Below the pieces are notes generated by a model that saw only the letters and a list, made by a program, of their open reading frames with translations, was not told where the DNA came from and did not search any database. From Myxococcales bacterium (GTDB taxonomy: Bacteria > Myxococcota > Polyangia > HGW-17 > SLPX01), in contig SLPX01000193.1 of assembly GCA_007131745.1 (NCBI GenBank), forward strand, positions 1-17,268: DNA of 17,268 nt, given 5' to 3'. Positions 7,542 through 15,416 of this stretch are shown here, piece after piece; within the stretch, counting starts at the first letter, position 1, and each line of letters opens with the position of its first letter. A program made the translations under genes and the position numbers.

Positions 7542-8321
7542 TCAGAGTCCATCCAGCGGGTTGACCGATGTCTGGACACTGGTCGGTGCACTGGGCTTCT
7601 TTTTCTTTTCCGTTGCAGAATCCCCGGACGATGCAGAAGCTCTCCTGCGCCTGCGACCTGAGGTTCCTCCCTCGGTCGAGCTTTCCAGCGCCTGACTTCT
7701 CTTTTCGAGCTTGGCAAGCTGCGCTTCGAGAGCAGCCTTTTCCGCCTCTGTTGCCTGGGTGAGTTGCTGGACGAGCCTGTCTTTTTCTTCGTTGACTCTT
7801 TTCAACTCCGCAAGATCTTTTTCAAGTTGCTCCTGCCGTTCTTGGGCTTCGCGTGCCTGTTGGGCAGCTACTGCATCCCTTCGCTTCTGTTCCTCGCTTT
7901 GCTGGTACAGGTAATAGCCCAACCCTCCGGCCGCGCCCAGCAGAACCACGATTCCGCCGATAATAGCGGCTTTTGGAATTCTTGTGCCGCTGGTGGCTTT
8001 TGCCTCGGCTTCGGCCCGGATCCGTTCTTGTTCGAGAGCGGCCTCTTTTTCCATGCGCGCCCGCATCTCGGCTTCTTTCAACTTGACTTGGGCTTCGCGT
8101 TCGGCTTGCTCGCGCTGAAGAGCTTCCTGGCGTTTTCGTTCTTCTTCTTCAAATATCTTCCGTTCTTCTTCTTCTTTGCGACGACGTTCGGCTTCCTCTC
8201 GTGCACGGAGCTCCGCTTCTTCGCGCGCTTGTTTTTCTTCTTCTTCCGTTTTGAGCCTGTCATCTTCTATGCGACGGAGTTCTTTGAGTGAGAAGAGTAC
8301 TGAGTTCTCTTTTTCAGCCAT
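7542..8321 (-). CDS. Coiled-coil single-pass membrane protein
   Basis: 259 residues from ATG 8321, with AAAGG eight bases upstream. The conserved-looking N-terminus (MAEKENSVLFSLKELRRIED) is followed by a very Glu/Arg/Lys/Ala-rich helical stretch (about 20-110), one membrane helix (118-139, rich in Gly, Ile, Val and Leu), a second coiled-coil stretch (140-215), and a disordered basic tail with five consecutive arginines (223-227) and lysines. There is no signal peptide. Orientation is uncertain, since both flanks are highly charged. I recall similar N-termini in Myxococcota proteins of unknown role, but cannot verify this. A structural or scaffold role is inference. It has its own promoter and sits 241 bases upstream of the BCCT gene. 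Confidence 0.75.
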   Translation of the reverse strand: MAEKENSVLFSLKELRRIEDDRLKTEEEEKQAREEAELRAREEAERRRKEEEERKIFEEEERKRQEALQREQAEREAQVKLKEAEMRARMEKEAALEQERIRAEAEAKATSGTRIPKAAIIGGIVVLLGAAGGLGYYLYQQSEEQKRRDAVAAQQAREAQERQEQLEKDLAELKRVNEEKDRLVQQLTQATEAEKAALEAQLAKLEKRSQALESSTEGGTSGRRRRRASASSGDSATEKKKKPSAPTSVQTSVNPLDGL

Positions 8322-8632
8322 GATAGAACCTTTCGATTGGGCCTGCGGCCCTGTTTGCTTCGCTTGGATCCACGAATTCTATATTATATCCTTTTGTTTC
8401 TTTCGCTTCAAGTTCCTTAGCTGCAATGCTATGACATTTTTTTCTGCTAGTAGCTTTTACATTCAATAAGAAGATGTTTCAAGAGGTTAACGGTATTTTT
8501 TTCAACCTTGCCACTGTTTGACAGTATTTGCAGAATCTTGTTGGGTTTTCTTTGAGTTTTTACAAAAAAAATTGTGGATTGAGAAGACATAAGTAGTTTC
8601 GATATCCCTTGCCATCATCGGCAGGATCCTCC
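8322..8632. other. Divergent intergenic region
   Basis: This 311-base, T-rich region separates the minus-strand coiled-coil gene from the plus-strand polysaccharide operon. The minus-strand promoter at 8383-8411 is the only convincing signal. TTGACA occurs on the plus strand at 8518-8523, but no good -10 box follows at 16-18 bases, so the promoter of the plus-strand operon is not assigned. No small gene or RNA is seen. Confidence 0.5.
8383..8411 (-). promoter_or_regulatory. Sigma70-like promoter for the coiled-coil gene
   Basis: On the minus strand TTGAAG (8406-8411) and a perfect TATAAT (8383-8388) are separated by exactly 17 bases. Transcription would begin near 8376, giving a leader of about 55 bases before ATG 8321. 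This is the best promoter match in the window. Confidence 0.65.
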
Positions 8633-9376
8633 ATGATGCATCCCGCAATGGATCCGAAAGGGTTTATAGATTTACATGCTCATGTTCTTCACGGAGTAGA
8701 TGACGGCCCCGGTACCCTGGAAGAAGTGCTCGCCGTTATCGCGGGCATGTCTGAAATGGGTTATGTGGAGATCTGCGCCACCCCTCACCAGAGATCGGAT
8801 CTCTATGCTCCTCATCCTGATCAAATTCAGGTTGCTGCAGCAGAGCTTCGGGCGGGGTTGAATGAGCATGGATCCGCAATGAAAGTTCGTATCGGAGCTG
8901 AAAATTGTTGGGATGATCTGTTTTTTGAACGGGTGCAGCAAGGGAGTATTCCGACTTACGAAGGAACAAAAAGTTTTCTTTTGGAAATGCCGGGATGGTT
9001 CCTTCCGGCCGAGCTGGATCGCCGACTTTTTGATTTGAGGAGATCCGGATACCTGCCTGTGATAGCGCACATAGAACGCTATCAGGGGACACCGGACCTC
9101 CTGGAACGGGCGCGGAGCATCGCTGAATTTGCAGTGATAACATGCAATTTGGAATCTCTTGGAGGATCCGCCGGACGTAGAGCCGCTGGAATAGCCAGAA
9201 AGGCGGTAACGGAAGGGATCGCACAGGTTCTGTGCTCGGATATTCACGGGGAGATCTGGCTGAAGGATTTGGCAAAAGGATTTCGGTGGTTGAGTCGCCG
9301 GGTTTCCGCGGATCGTATTGACCTTCTTCTCAAGACGAACCCGATGCGGGTCCTGGCCGGAGAAATGCCTGAATGA
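8633..9376 (+). CDS. CpsB/YwqE-type PHP-domain phosphoesterase (protein-tyrosine phosphatase family)
   Basis: 247 residues from ATG 8633, preceded by AGGA six bases upstream; an open TTG at 8609 has no such site. It shows the PHP metal-site motifs of the CpsB/CapC/YwqE family in order: DLHAH with H20 and DD (13-24), ATPH (49-52), GAEN with E90, LLEMP (116-120), AHIERY (145-150) and CSDIHG (201-206, where the family usually has SDAH). CNLESLGG (171-178) fits the conserved strand before the last metal site. Length matches the family. These enzymes use metal ions to dephosphorylate the tyrosine-rich tail of polysaccharide co-polymerase kinases (Wzc/CpsD type) and so control capsule or exopolysaccharide length. 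No such kinase is in the window. It is the first gene of a four-gene plus-strand cluster. Confidence 0.85.
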   Translation: MMHPAMDPKGFIDLHAHVLHGVDDGPGTLEEVLAVIAGMSEMGYVEICATPHQRSDLYAPHPDQIQVAAAELRAGLNEHGSAMKVRIGAENCWDDLFFERVQQGSIPTYEGTKSFLLEMPGWFLPAELDRRLFDLRRSGYLPVIAHIERYQGTPDLLERARSIAEFAVITCNLESLGGSAGRRAAGIARKAVTEGIAQVLCSDIHGEIWLKDLAKGFRWLSRRVSADRIDLLLKTNPMRVLAGEMPE

Positions 9377-9439
9377 TTCGCTGATTAGCATTGAGACAAA
9401 AAAATTCCCCTTCAATGGGTGACAGGAGAGGTTGATAAG

Positions 9440-10741
9440 ATGGATTTTTTCGGAAAAGTCGAACGGAAAGAAGCGCGGGTGGCCGTGGTGGGGGCCGGGT
9501 ACGTGGGACTGCCCCTTGCCGTTGAAATATGCAGGGCCGGCATGCATGTTGTGGCGCTGGACAAGAAACCCGAAAGGGTCCAAAGCCTCCTGGAAGGAAT
9601 TTCCTACATCAAGGATGTTTCGAGCTCGGAATTGCAGGATTTTTTGAAAAAAGGTCTTTTCGATGCGACCACGGAGACCGGTGTGTTGAGTGAAGTGGAT
9701 GCCGTAATCATCTGCGTCCCGACTCCTTTGCGAAAGACAAAGGATCCCGATGTATCGTTCATAATGGATGCAGCCGGGGAAGTAGCCGCGCACCTTGGAA
9801 AAGAGCAACTCGTAGTCCTGGAATCCACCACCTACCCCGGCTTTACGAGGGAAATGCTTCAGCCGCATTTGGAAGGTTCAGACCGCAAAGCGGGCAAGGA
9901 TTTTTTCCTGGGGTTTTCTCCTGAAAGGGTGGATCCGGGCAATCAGAGTTTCGGCACCCGCAACACGCCCAAAGTAATCGGCGGGGTGACCGAGGAGTGC
10001 CTGATGCGGGTGAAAGCATTGTACTCTGCGTTTATCGATAGGCTTGTCCCGGTTTCCTCGACGGATGCCGCTGAGATGGTGAAACTCCTGGAAAATACTT
10101 TTCGAGCGGTAAACATAGGAATGGTAAATGAAGTCGCCATCATGTGCCACAAACTGGGTTTGGATACATGGGAGGTTATTGAAGCCGCGGCCACCAAACC
10201 ATTCGGATTCATGCCGTTTTATCCGGGTCCCGGTCTTGGAGGACACTGCATTCCGGTTGATCCCCATTACCTGAGTTGGAAGCTCAAGACCTTGGAGTAC
10301 AACGCCCGGTTCATAGAGCTTGCAGGAGAGGTGAATTCCCACATGCCGCTGGTGGTTGTTGAAAGGGTCGTGGATGTGTTGAACGGACGAAAAAAGGCGG
10401 TAAACGGATCCCGCATTCTGGTGTTGGGAGTGGCTTACAAGAAAAACATAGATGATGTCAGGGAATCTCCGGCGTTGGATATAATCAACGCTCTCAGCGG
10501 AAAGGGCGCGGATGTGTTTTTCCACGATCCGTTCGTAGAAAGCTTGAAAACTCTGCATGGCGGTGAGATGCGGTCGGTTGCGCCGGATGATCTTTCGTCT
10601 TATGACTGTGCGGTTATCGTGACCGATCATGACGAGGTAGATTATAAAAGGGTGTTAAACGAAGTTCCGGCTGTTGTAGACACCCGGAACGCGACGGCGT
10701 CATACAGGGCCGGCGCATCGGCCGAGGTGGTCACTATTTGA
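9440..10741 (+). CDS. wbpA: UDP-N-acetyl-D-glucosamine 6-dehydrogenase (WbpA type)
   Basis: 433 residues from ATG 9440, with AGGAGAGG eight bases upstream; an in-frame GTG at 9419 is less likely. The N-terminal Rossmann fold has VAVVGAGYVGLPL (NAD-binding Gly at 18, 20 and 23) and ICVPTPL; ESTTYPG follows. The middle has PVSSTDAAEMVKLLEN with the catalytic-type Lys215, and YPGPGLGGHCIPVDPHY with the nucleophilic Cys270. The C-terminal domain has LGVAYKKNIDDVRESPA and a VTDHD stretch. The ATKPFGFMPFYPGPGLGGHC stretch closely follows WbpA, which oxidises UDP-GlcNAc to UDP-GlcNAcA for O-antigen sugars, rather than UDP-glucose dehydrogenase. A UDP-ManNAc dehydrogenase is the nearest alternative. 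It lies 63 bases after the PHP gene. Confidence 0.88.
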   Translation: MDFFGKVERKEARVAVVGAGYVGLPLAVEICRAGMHVVALDKKPERVQSLLEGISYIKDVSSSELQDFLKKGLFDATTETGVLSEVDAVIICVPTPLRKTKDPDVSFIMDAAGEVAAHLGKEQLVVLESTTYPGFTREMLQPHLEGSDRKAGKDFFLGFSPERVDPGNQSFGTRNTPKVIGGVTEECLMRVKALYSAFIDRLVPVSSTDAAEMVKLLENTFRAVNIGMVNEVAIMCHKLGLDTWEVIEAAATKPFGFMPFYPGPGLGGHCIPVDPHYLSWKLKTLEYNARFIELAGEVNSHMPLVVVERVVDVLNGRKKAVNGSRILVLGVAYKKNIDDVRESPALDIINALSGKGADVFFHDPFVESLKTLHGGEMRSVAPDDLSSYDCAVIVTDHDEVDYKRVLNEVPAVVDTRNATASYRAGASAEVVTI

Positions 10742-10822
10742 CAGGACAATCCAATGGTTTCCCCTGAATGGCAAAACCCCGGGAAAACCGCGGGAAACCG
10801 GTTTTCCGCGCACCGGCCCTCC

Positions 10823-10829
10823 GGAGGAG
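10823..10829 (+). promoter_or_regulatory. Shine-Dalgarno site supporting a TTG start
   Basis: GGAGGAG lies four bases before an in-frame TTG at 10834. The in-frame ATG at 10768 has no purine-rich site in front of it. The site therefore favours TTG 10834 as the start of the flippase-like gene. Confidence 0.6.
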
Positions 10830-10833
10830 CGCT

Positions 10834-11958
10834 TTGAAGAAGATTTTGTTCAGGGCGTTTCTGTCTCTTTCGGTGGGAGGACTTTTTGCTTACCTGGCAT
10901 TCCGGGATTTGGACTGGGAAGGCCTGGTGAAGTCTCTCAGGGGCGCTGATTACCGTTGGCTCATACCCTATTTCGGAACATTGGTTGGGGTGCACGTGGT
11001 GCGCGCTTGGCGATGGAAGTACCTTCTGCAACCCGTTGCTCCCGAGATGCCTTCAAACTGGCGGATAATAAGCGTTTCATGGGTGGGATTCACCGCCATA
11101 TTGGCCTTGCCCCTGAGGTTGGGGGAAGTTGTTCGTCCATACCTGATTGCGGATCCGAGGAAAAAGGATTCTCGCTGCGACGATGATGCTACCGATGGAA
11201 ACCGTGAATCAGACGATCGCGGCAGGCTCAGAATGAGCGCGGCGCTGGGAACCATAGCGGTTGAAAGAGTGGTCGATGGATTGATAGTATCGATTTTTCT
11301 TTTCACGGTGTTTTTTATCCTGGACTCACGGGGGCAGGGGACGAGTTGGATGATGCCCTTGGGATGGACCGCTCTGGGTGTATTCGGGGGTTCGATGTTG
11401 TTTTTGGCAGCGGCCGTTTTGAACCCAGCATGGTCGGTTTCCGTGTTCATGAAATTGAGTTTGTTGGATTTTCTGGCCGGACGTTTCGGAGGCAAAGCCG
11501 AGTGGTTGAGAAACAAGGTTGCTTACGGTCTCGAAGGGGTGATACAGGGGTTCTTGGCCTTGAAAAGTCCTCTCCTGCTAATCAAGTTCGTCATTGCATC
11601 CATGGTTTACTGGGGATTTAACGGGTTGGGTTTCTGGATTCTCTCCAGAGCGTTCCACCTGGGTTTGGACATCACGGGCGGGTATGCTGTTTGCGGGCTG
11701 GTAGTAATAGGCATTACTTTGCCTACCGCTCCGGGCCTTGTGGGCAATTTTCATGAATTTGCCAGGCTCGGCCTGCTCTTATACCTTCCGACCGCGGTGG
11801 TGAGAGCTGACGGCATGGCGTATGTGGTTGCCGTGCACATGCTCCAGGTGACATGGTATGTCGGCATGGGGGTTTTGATGTTGGTCACCGGACAGGTTTC
11901 TTTCGGCAAGGTGGTGGAGGCAGCGAAAGAGCATATGGACACAATGATTGATGATTAG
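10834..11958 (+). CDS. Flippase-like integral membrane protein (LPG_synthase_TM / UPF0104 family)
   Basis: 374 residues if TTG 10834 is the start; ATG 10768 would add 22 mostly basic residues. About seven or eight membrane helices are visible. Family marks are RAWRWKYLL (58-65), ALPLRLGEVVRPYL (91-104), GTIAVERVVDGL (139-150) and LPTAPGLVGNFHEF near the C-terminal part, matching the lysylphosphatidylglycerol synthase transmembrane family. That family includes lipid or lipid-linked sugar flippases and many proteins of unknown substrate. Between the second and third motifs is an unusual hydrophilic insert of about 25 residues rich in Asp, Arg and Lys (107-133). The position after a nucleotide-sugar dehydrogenase suggests a role with lipid-linked envelope glycans, by inference only. 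It lies 92 bases after the wbpA-type gene if the TTG is used. Confidence 0.82.
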   Translation: MKKILFRAFLSLSVGGLFAYLAFRDLDWEGLVKSLRGADYRWLIPYFGTLVGVHVVRAWRWKYLLQPVAPEMPSNWRIISVSWVGFTAILALPLRLGEVVRPYLIADPRKKDSRCDDDATDGNRESDDRGRLRMSAALGTIAVERVVDGLIVSIFLFTVFFILDSRGQGTSWMMPLGWTALGVFGGSMLFLAAAVLNPAWSVSVFMKLSLLDFLAGRFGGKAEWLRNKVAYGLEGVIQGFLALKSPLLLIKFVIASMVYWGFNGLGFWILSRAFHLGLDITGGYAVCGLVVIGITLPTAPGLVGNFHEFARLGLLLYLPTAVVRADGMAYVVAVHMLQVTWYVGMGVLMLVTGQVSFGKVVEAAKEHMDTMIDD

Positions 11959-11991
11959 GGATGAGGGCTGAACCGATCCACGGGAGAAGTG

Positions 11992-13416
11992 ATGGAGAAG
12001 CTTTTTGTAAAAAGGTCGATGGCGGGGGTTTCGGCCTTTTTGTGGTTTGCCGTGTTTGCTGTTTGTTGGACCACTTTTTTTTGTTCGGGTTGCAAGGGCG
12101 GAGCCCGTTCCAGGACTCATTGCCGGGCGGGTTCGCCCGGCGTTTCGCATGTTTCGATCTGCAGGCCGCGGAAAAAAGATGTTTGCGACGACCTGGAATC
12201 CTTACGGGAAGCTATGAGGAAACTCGAATGCTTGCTGGTGGTGTACGAAAACCAGGAATCCGCGGACCCGGATTTGCCCGTCTTGATGACGAATTTGCAC
12301 GATGAAATAGTCGAGAAACTGGTTGCCAGAAACAGGTGGGATGGAGACGCTGCGATATGGGAAACGCTGTATTTCTACACATCCCGTCTGAACGCTGTCA
12401 GAAATTCATCGGCAAAGGAGAGCAAGATCCCGGTCTATTCAGTAAACGGCCATCACATGGCTGCCGCATACTGGATAGAGGCGTCACGAAAACAGCCGGT
12501 TAAGACACTGCTTCATTTTGATTCTCATGCCGATACCCGGGCGGTTGCAGATCCTGATAAGATCCTGAAGCTGGGAAAGAACATATTGAAAGGCGAAGAT
12601 GTCGATAATTCCCGGGAAGCGCTCGGTAAATATTTGAGAGATCCCGCTGTTCCGATCAGTGCGGCCGTTTTAGTCTTGGGAATCAAGCGCCTGGTTTGGG
12701 CTAAGCCGTCCTGGTACAATCTCACGGATTTTGTTTCCAGGGTTTTTTTCTACGGAAAACATGTTTCCCCTGCTCCGGGGAAGGAGACGATATCGAACAA
12801 GTGGGAACTGTTTTACGACAGATCCGCGGATCCGGTGGATGACCCGGAGATTCCTCCAGACAGCACATGGAAAATCCTGGATGATTCAGCCGAGGATCTG
12901 GGTGAGTTCTCTCATGTCCGGAAGTTGCTCCTGAGCGTTTTGACCACGAATCCCTGGCCCGAAGAAACCGCGCGTCAAGAAGAAATGAAAAAACGGCTTT
13001 TAAAAGCCGTGCCCAGGGGCCGGTTCATACTGGACATCGACCTGGACTACTTTGCCAGCGTAGACCTTACAAAGGATCTTGCGCCCGGGGTTGTGCCGGC
13101 GTCTTATTCAGACCGGAGAAAGTATCTTTCTGCCGAGGCGGTGAAAAAGCGGGAGGAAACGTGGAGGGACCACCGGGTGAGCATGGAGAAACGATTGGAT
13201 GAACTGGAAGAAATTTTGAGGTTTTTGCGGGATAACGGTCGAATGCCCATGGTTGTCACCGTGGCCGATTCCACCCGAATGCCTTTTTCCATTCATTGGT
13301 GGGCCCAGCAATACTGGGAATACACGCCCAAACGATTTGTTCCTTACCTGCAACACAGGGTCAGGCTGCTTCTTGCCCGCGTGTACGAAGCCGACTCCAT
13401 GAAAGCCGTTTTGTGA
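11992..13416 (+). CDS. Exported UPF0489 (C5orf22-like) protein, probable lipoprotein
   Basis: 474 residues from ATG 11992, with GGAG five bases upstream; a GTG at 11989 is also possible. The basic start MEKLFVKRS, a hydrophobic stretch (14-30) and FCSGC suggest export, perhaps with lipidation at Cys34; the -3 Cys is atypical for a lipobox. The body matches the UPF0489 pattern: VYSVNGHHMAAAYWIEAS (148-165), LLHFDSHADT (173-182), then LDIDLDYF (347-354) and PMVVTVADSTRMPF further on. DSHAD and DIDLDYF resemble the metal-binding Asp/His of the arginase/deacetylase fold, so a metal-dependent hydrolase is plausible, but no activity is established for the family. A long helical charged segment lies near 375-415. 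It is the last gene of the plus-strand cluster, 33 bases after the flippase-like gene. Confidence 0.72.
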   Translation: MEKLFVKRSMAGVSAFLWFAVFAVCWTTFFCSGCKGGARSRTHCRAGSPGVSHVSICRPRKKDVCDDLESLREAMRKLECLLVVYENQESADPDLPVLMTNLHDEIVEKLVARNRWDGDAAIWETLYFYTSRLNAVRNSSAKESKIPVYSVNGHHMAAAYWIEASRKQPVKTLLHFDSHADTRAVADPDKILKLGKNILKGEDVDNSREALGKYLRDPAVPISAAVLVLGIKRLVWAKPSWYNLTDFVSRVFFYGKHVSPAPGKETISNKWELFYDRSADPVDDPEIPPDSTWKILDDSAEDLGEFSHVRKLLLSVLTTNPWPEETARQEEMKKRLLKAVPRGRFILDIDLDYFASVDLTKDLAPGVVPASYSDRRKYLSAEAVKKREETWRDHRVSMEKRLDELEEILRFLRDNGRMPMVVTVADSTRMPFSIHWWAQQYWEYTPKRFVPYLQHRVRLLLARVYEADSMKAVL

Positions 13417-13441
13417 CCGCAAAACAGAGGAAAACACCGGA

Positions 13442-15391
13442 TCAGTTTTTGTTGCGCAGAAACTTGTCCAGGATTGCGTATTGGCTCAAGAGGTCTGCAT
13501 TTTGTACATTGCACCGGGCGTTTTCCACGAGTTCCCACAACCGATGGTAAAGAATCACGAGATTGCCCTGGAGAGCTTCCACTTCCTTGTTCAAAACGGC
13601 CAACTCGTTTTTCCAAGCGGCTAATTGTTTTTTTTCTTCGATTTGCAGTTCATGTTGCCGCCGCTCCAGGGCTTGCACCCGGGATGAGATTTCGTCGATG
13701 TTTTTTTCAAGACCAGGGTCGTCGGCATACTGGTCCATGATAAAAGCCTTTTCGAGGTTGAGTTCTATGACGGCTCTTCTCAACCTTCCAAGCCTCTCCC
13801 TGTAAGAGTCTTCCATCTCACGGAAACGGTCTTCTTCAAGAGATTTTTGCGTGCCGGACGCCAGGAGTCGCTCCTCTTCATCGAAGATTCCGATCAGCAC
13901 GTGGATGAGTTCCGGAGGCGCAAGGCGCATTTCCCTGAGTTGGTTCCCGATATCTTGCAGCATTCGCAGGGTGTATTCGTCATGCCACCATTCCGATGGT
14001 TCCCTGGGCGAAAAACCGATTTTGCCCATGGCGTATTTTAACGGCGCCTGAGAGGAGGTTTCGGCTGAAAGAGGAGTGGATTCATCTTCCGGTCCCGCGT
14101 CCATGCGGGTGGGTTGGCTTTCGAAATCATCGGTCGATCCTCCGGCGTGGTCTCCCCATATTGTGTCGGCTTCCCAGATGGACATGTCCTTGGACCTTCC
14201 GCGCCATGCCTTTCCGGGAACAAGAACCGAGTCACGTTGGGGTTTTCTTTTACTTCGAGCCGGGGGCGATTCAAGAGCGGAACCGGCTTGGATTCCTTCA
14301 ACGCCATCGGTTCCCCGCGTTTCAACGAACCGCTGCACGGTCTTCCTGCGTTCTTCTTCGGAATGGAGCGAATCTGTAAAAGGTTCGGGTAACATGGAAT
14401 CGGGTTTTCGAAAGACGGGCGTGCCGGGTTCCAACCCCGACAGTCGGGAAAATGTATGTGATTCGGTCCAGTCATCTTCCGGTCCGCCCAGATCGAGGAT
14501 GCCGACACGGGAAAAGTTCTTTGCGTATATCTTTTCGCAAAGCCGGAGATCCGACAGAACAGCATCAAAGCTCTGATATCGTTTTTGAGGTTTTTTTTCC
14601 AAACACTGCATTACCACGGCCTCGAGTTCGGGAAAAATCTCTTCATTGTCCGTTCTGGCGGAAGGGGGTTCTACGCGCTTGTTTTTGTGCGCTTCCAACA
14701 GCATGTAAATGTTGTTCACATCGAATGGAGGTTTTCCGGTTAGGCATTCATAGAGAACCGTACCAAAGGAGTATATGTCGGTTCGATGATCAATCGGAAG
14801 CCCCTGTGTCTGTTCGGGTGACATGTTGTGAGGGGTGCCGAACACCGCGCCGTCCGCGGTCAGTTTTGAACTGGATTCACCAAGTAGTTTTGCAAGTCCG
14901 AAATCTATGAGCTTGACATGGTTGTTGTCTCCGGGGGTCGTCACCAGCATGATGTTGTCCGGTTTCAGATCCCTGTGAATCACCCCGTTTTCGTGGGCGT
15001 ATCGCAAACCGTCGGCTACCTGCAGGAAAATTTTCAATGTACGTCCCACCTCCATTGCGCCGTGTGCGTCCAGAAGCTCTTGGAGGCTTGTTCCTTCCAG
15101 GTATTCCATGACAAGGTAGAGCCTGCCGTCGTCAAGCTGTCCGAAGTCGGTCAGGTACACGATGTTCCTGTGTTGAATACGGCCGGCGGCTATTGCTTCC
15201 CGTCTGAATCTCGCTACCACCTCGGGATTTCCTGCGAGATCCCTTTTCAAGACCTTCACAGCGAACGGGCTGCAAAGCTCCCTGTGTTCAGCCATGTATA
15301 CTTCTCCGATGCCTCCCGATCCGAGAAGCTTGATTACTTGAAAACGGCCACCGATCGTGCTTCCCATAATGCTTTGTTTTCTGCCGGGCAA
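13442..15391 (-). CDS. Eukaryotic-type Ser/Thr protein kinase with C-terminal coiled coil
   Basis: 649 residues from TTG 15391, which has GGGGG five bases upstream; ATG 15367 is a weaker alternative start. The kinase domain (about 16-285) is complete: glycine loop GSGGIGEV (24-31), Lys46, Glu65, HRDLKPDN (139-146), DFG (163-165) and FGTPHNMSPEQ (184-194, an APE-motif variant). It is an RD kinase with Ser173-175 and Thr178 in the activation segment, so autophosphorylation is plausible. Residues about 290-465 form a low-complexity, charged linker. The last 180 residues are helical, with a coiled coil at about 540-620. No transmembrane helix or extracellular sensor domain is visible, so it probably acts in the cytoplasm. 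It lies 25 bases after the beta-propeller gene on the same strand and is convergent with the UPF0489 gene. Confidence 0.93.
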   Translation of the reverse strand: MPGRKQSIMGSTIGGRFQVIKLLGSGGIGEVYMAEHRELCSPFAVKVLKRDLAGNPEVVARFRREAIAAGRIQHRNIVYLTDFGQLDDGRLYLVMEYLEGTSLQELLDAHGAMEVGRTLKIFLQVADGLRYAHENGVIHRDLKPDNIMLVTTPGDNNHVKLIDFGLAKLLGESSSKLTADGAVFGTPHNMSPEQTQGLPIDHRTDIYSFGTVLYECLTGKPPFDVNNIYMLLEAHKNKRVEPPSARTDNEEIFPELEAVVMQCLEKKPQKRYQSFDAVLSDLRLCEKIYAKNFSRVGILDLGGPEDDWTESHTFSRLSGLEPGTPVFRKPDSMLPEPFTDSLHSEEERRKTVQRFVETRGTDGVEGIQAGSALESPPARSKRKPQRDSVLVPGKAWRGRSKDMSIWEADTIWGDHAGGSTDDFESQPTRMDAGPEDESTPLSAETSSQAPLKYAMGKIGFSPREPSEWWHDEYTLRMLQDIGNQLREMRLAPPELIHVLIGIFDEEERLLASGTQKSLEEDRFREMEDSYRERLGRLRRAVIELNLEKAFIMDQYADDPGLEKNIDEISSRVQALERRQHELQIEEKKQLAAWKNELAVLNKEVEALQGNLVILYHRLWELVENARCNVQNADLLSQYAILDKFLRNKN

Positions 15392-15396
15392 AATAT

Positions 15397-15401
15397 CCCC
15401 C
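15397..15401 (-). promoter_or_regulatory. Shine-Dalgarno site for the kinase gene TTG start
   Basis: On the minus strand AAAGGGGGA places GGGGG five bases before TTG 15391. The ATG eight codons later has only A-rich sequence before it. The site lies in the 25-base gap after the two consecutive stop codons of the upstream gene. Confidence 0.55.
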
Positions 15402-15416
15402 TTTGTTTATTGTTTA

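Noticed and set aside
8518..8546. Plus-strand sigma70 promoter from TTGACA at 8518-8523
   Set aside because: No acceptable -10 hexamer follows at 16-18 bases; the sequence there is TTGGGT.
8672..9868. Open frame of 398 codons on the minus strand
   Set aside because: It lies across two plus-strand genes with clear family motifs (PHP phosphatase and WbpA), and its translation shows no recognisable domain; it is a shadow frame.
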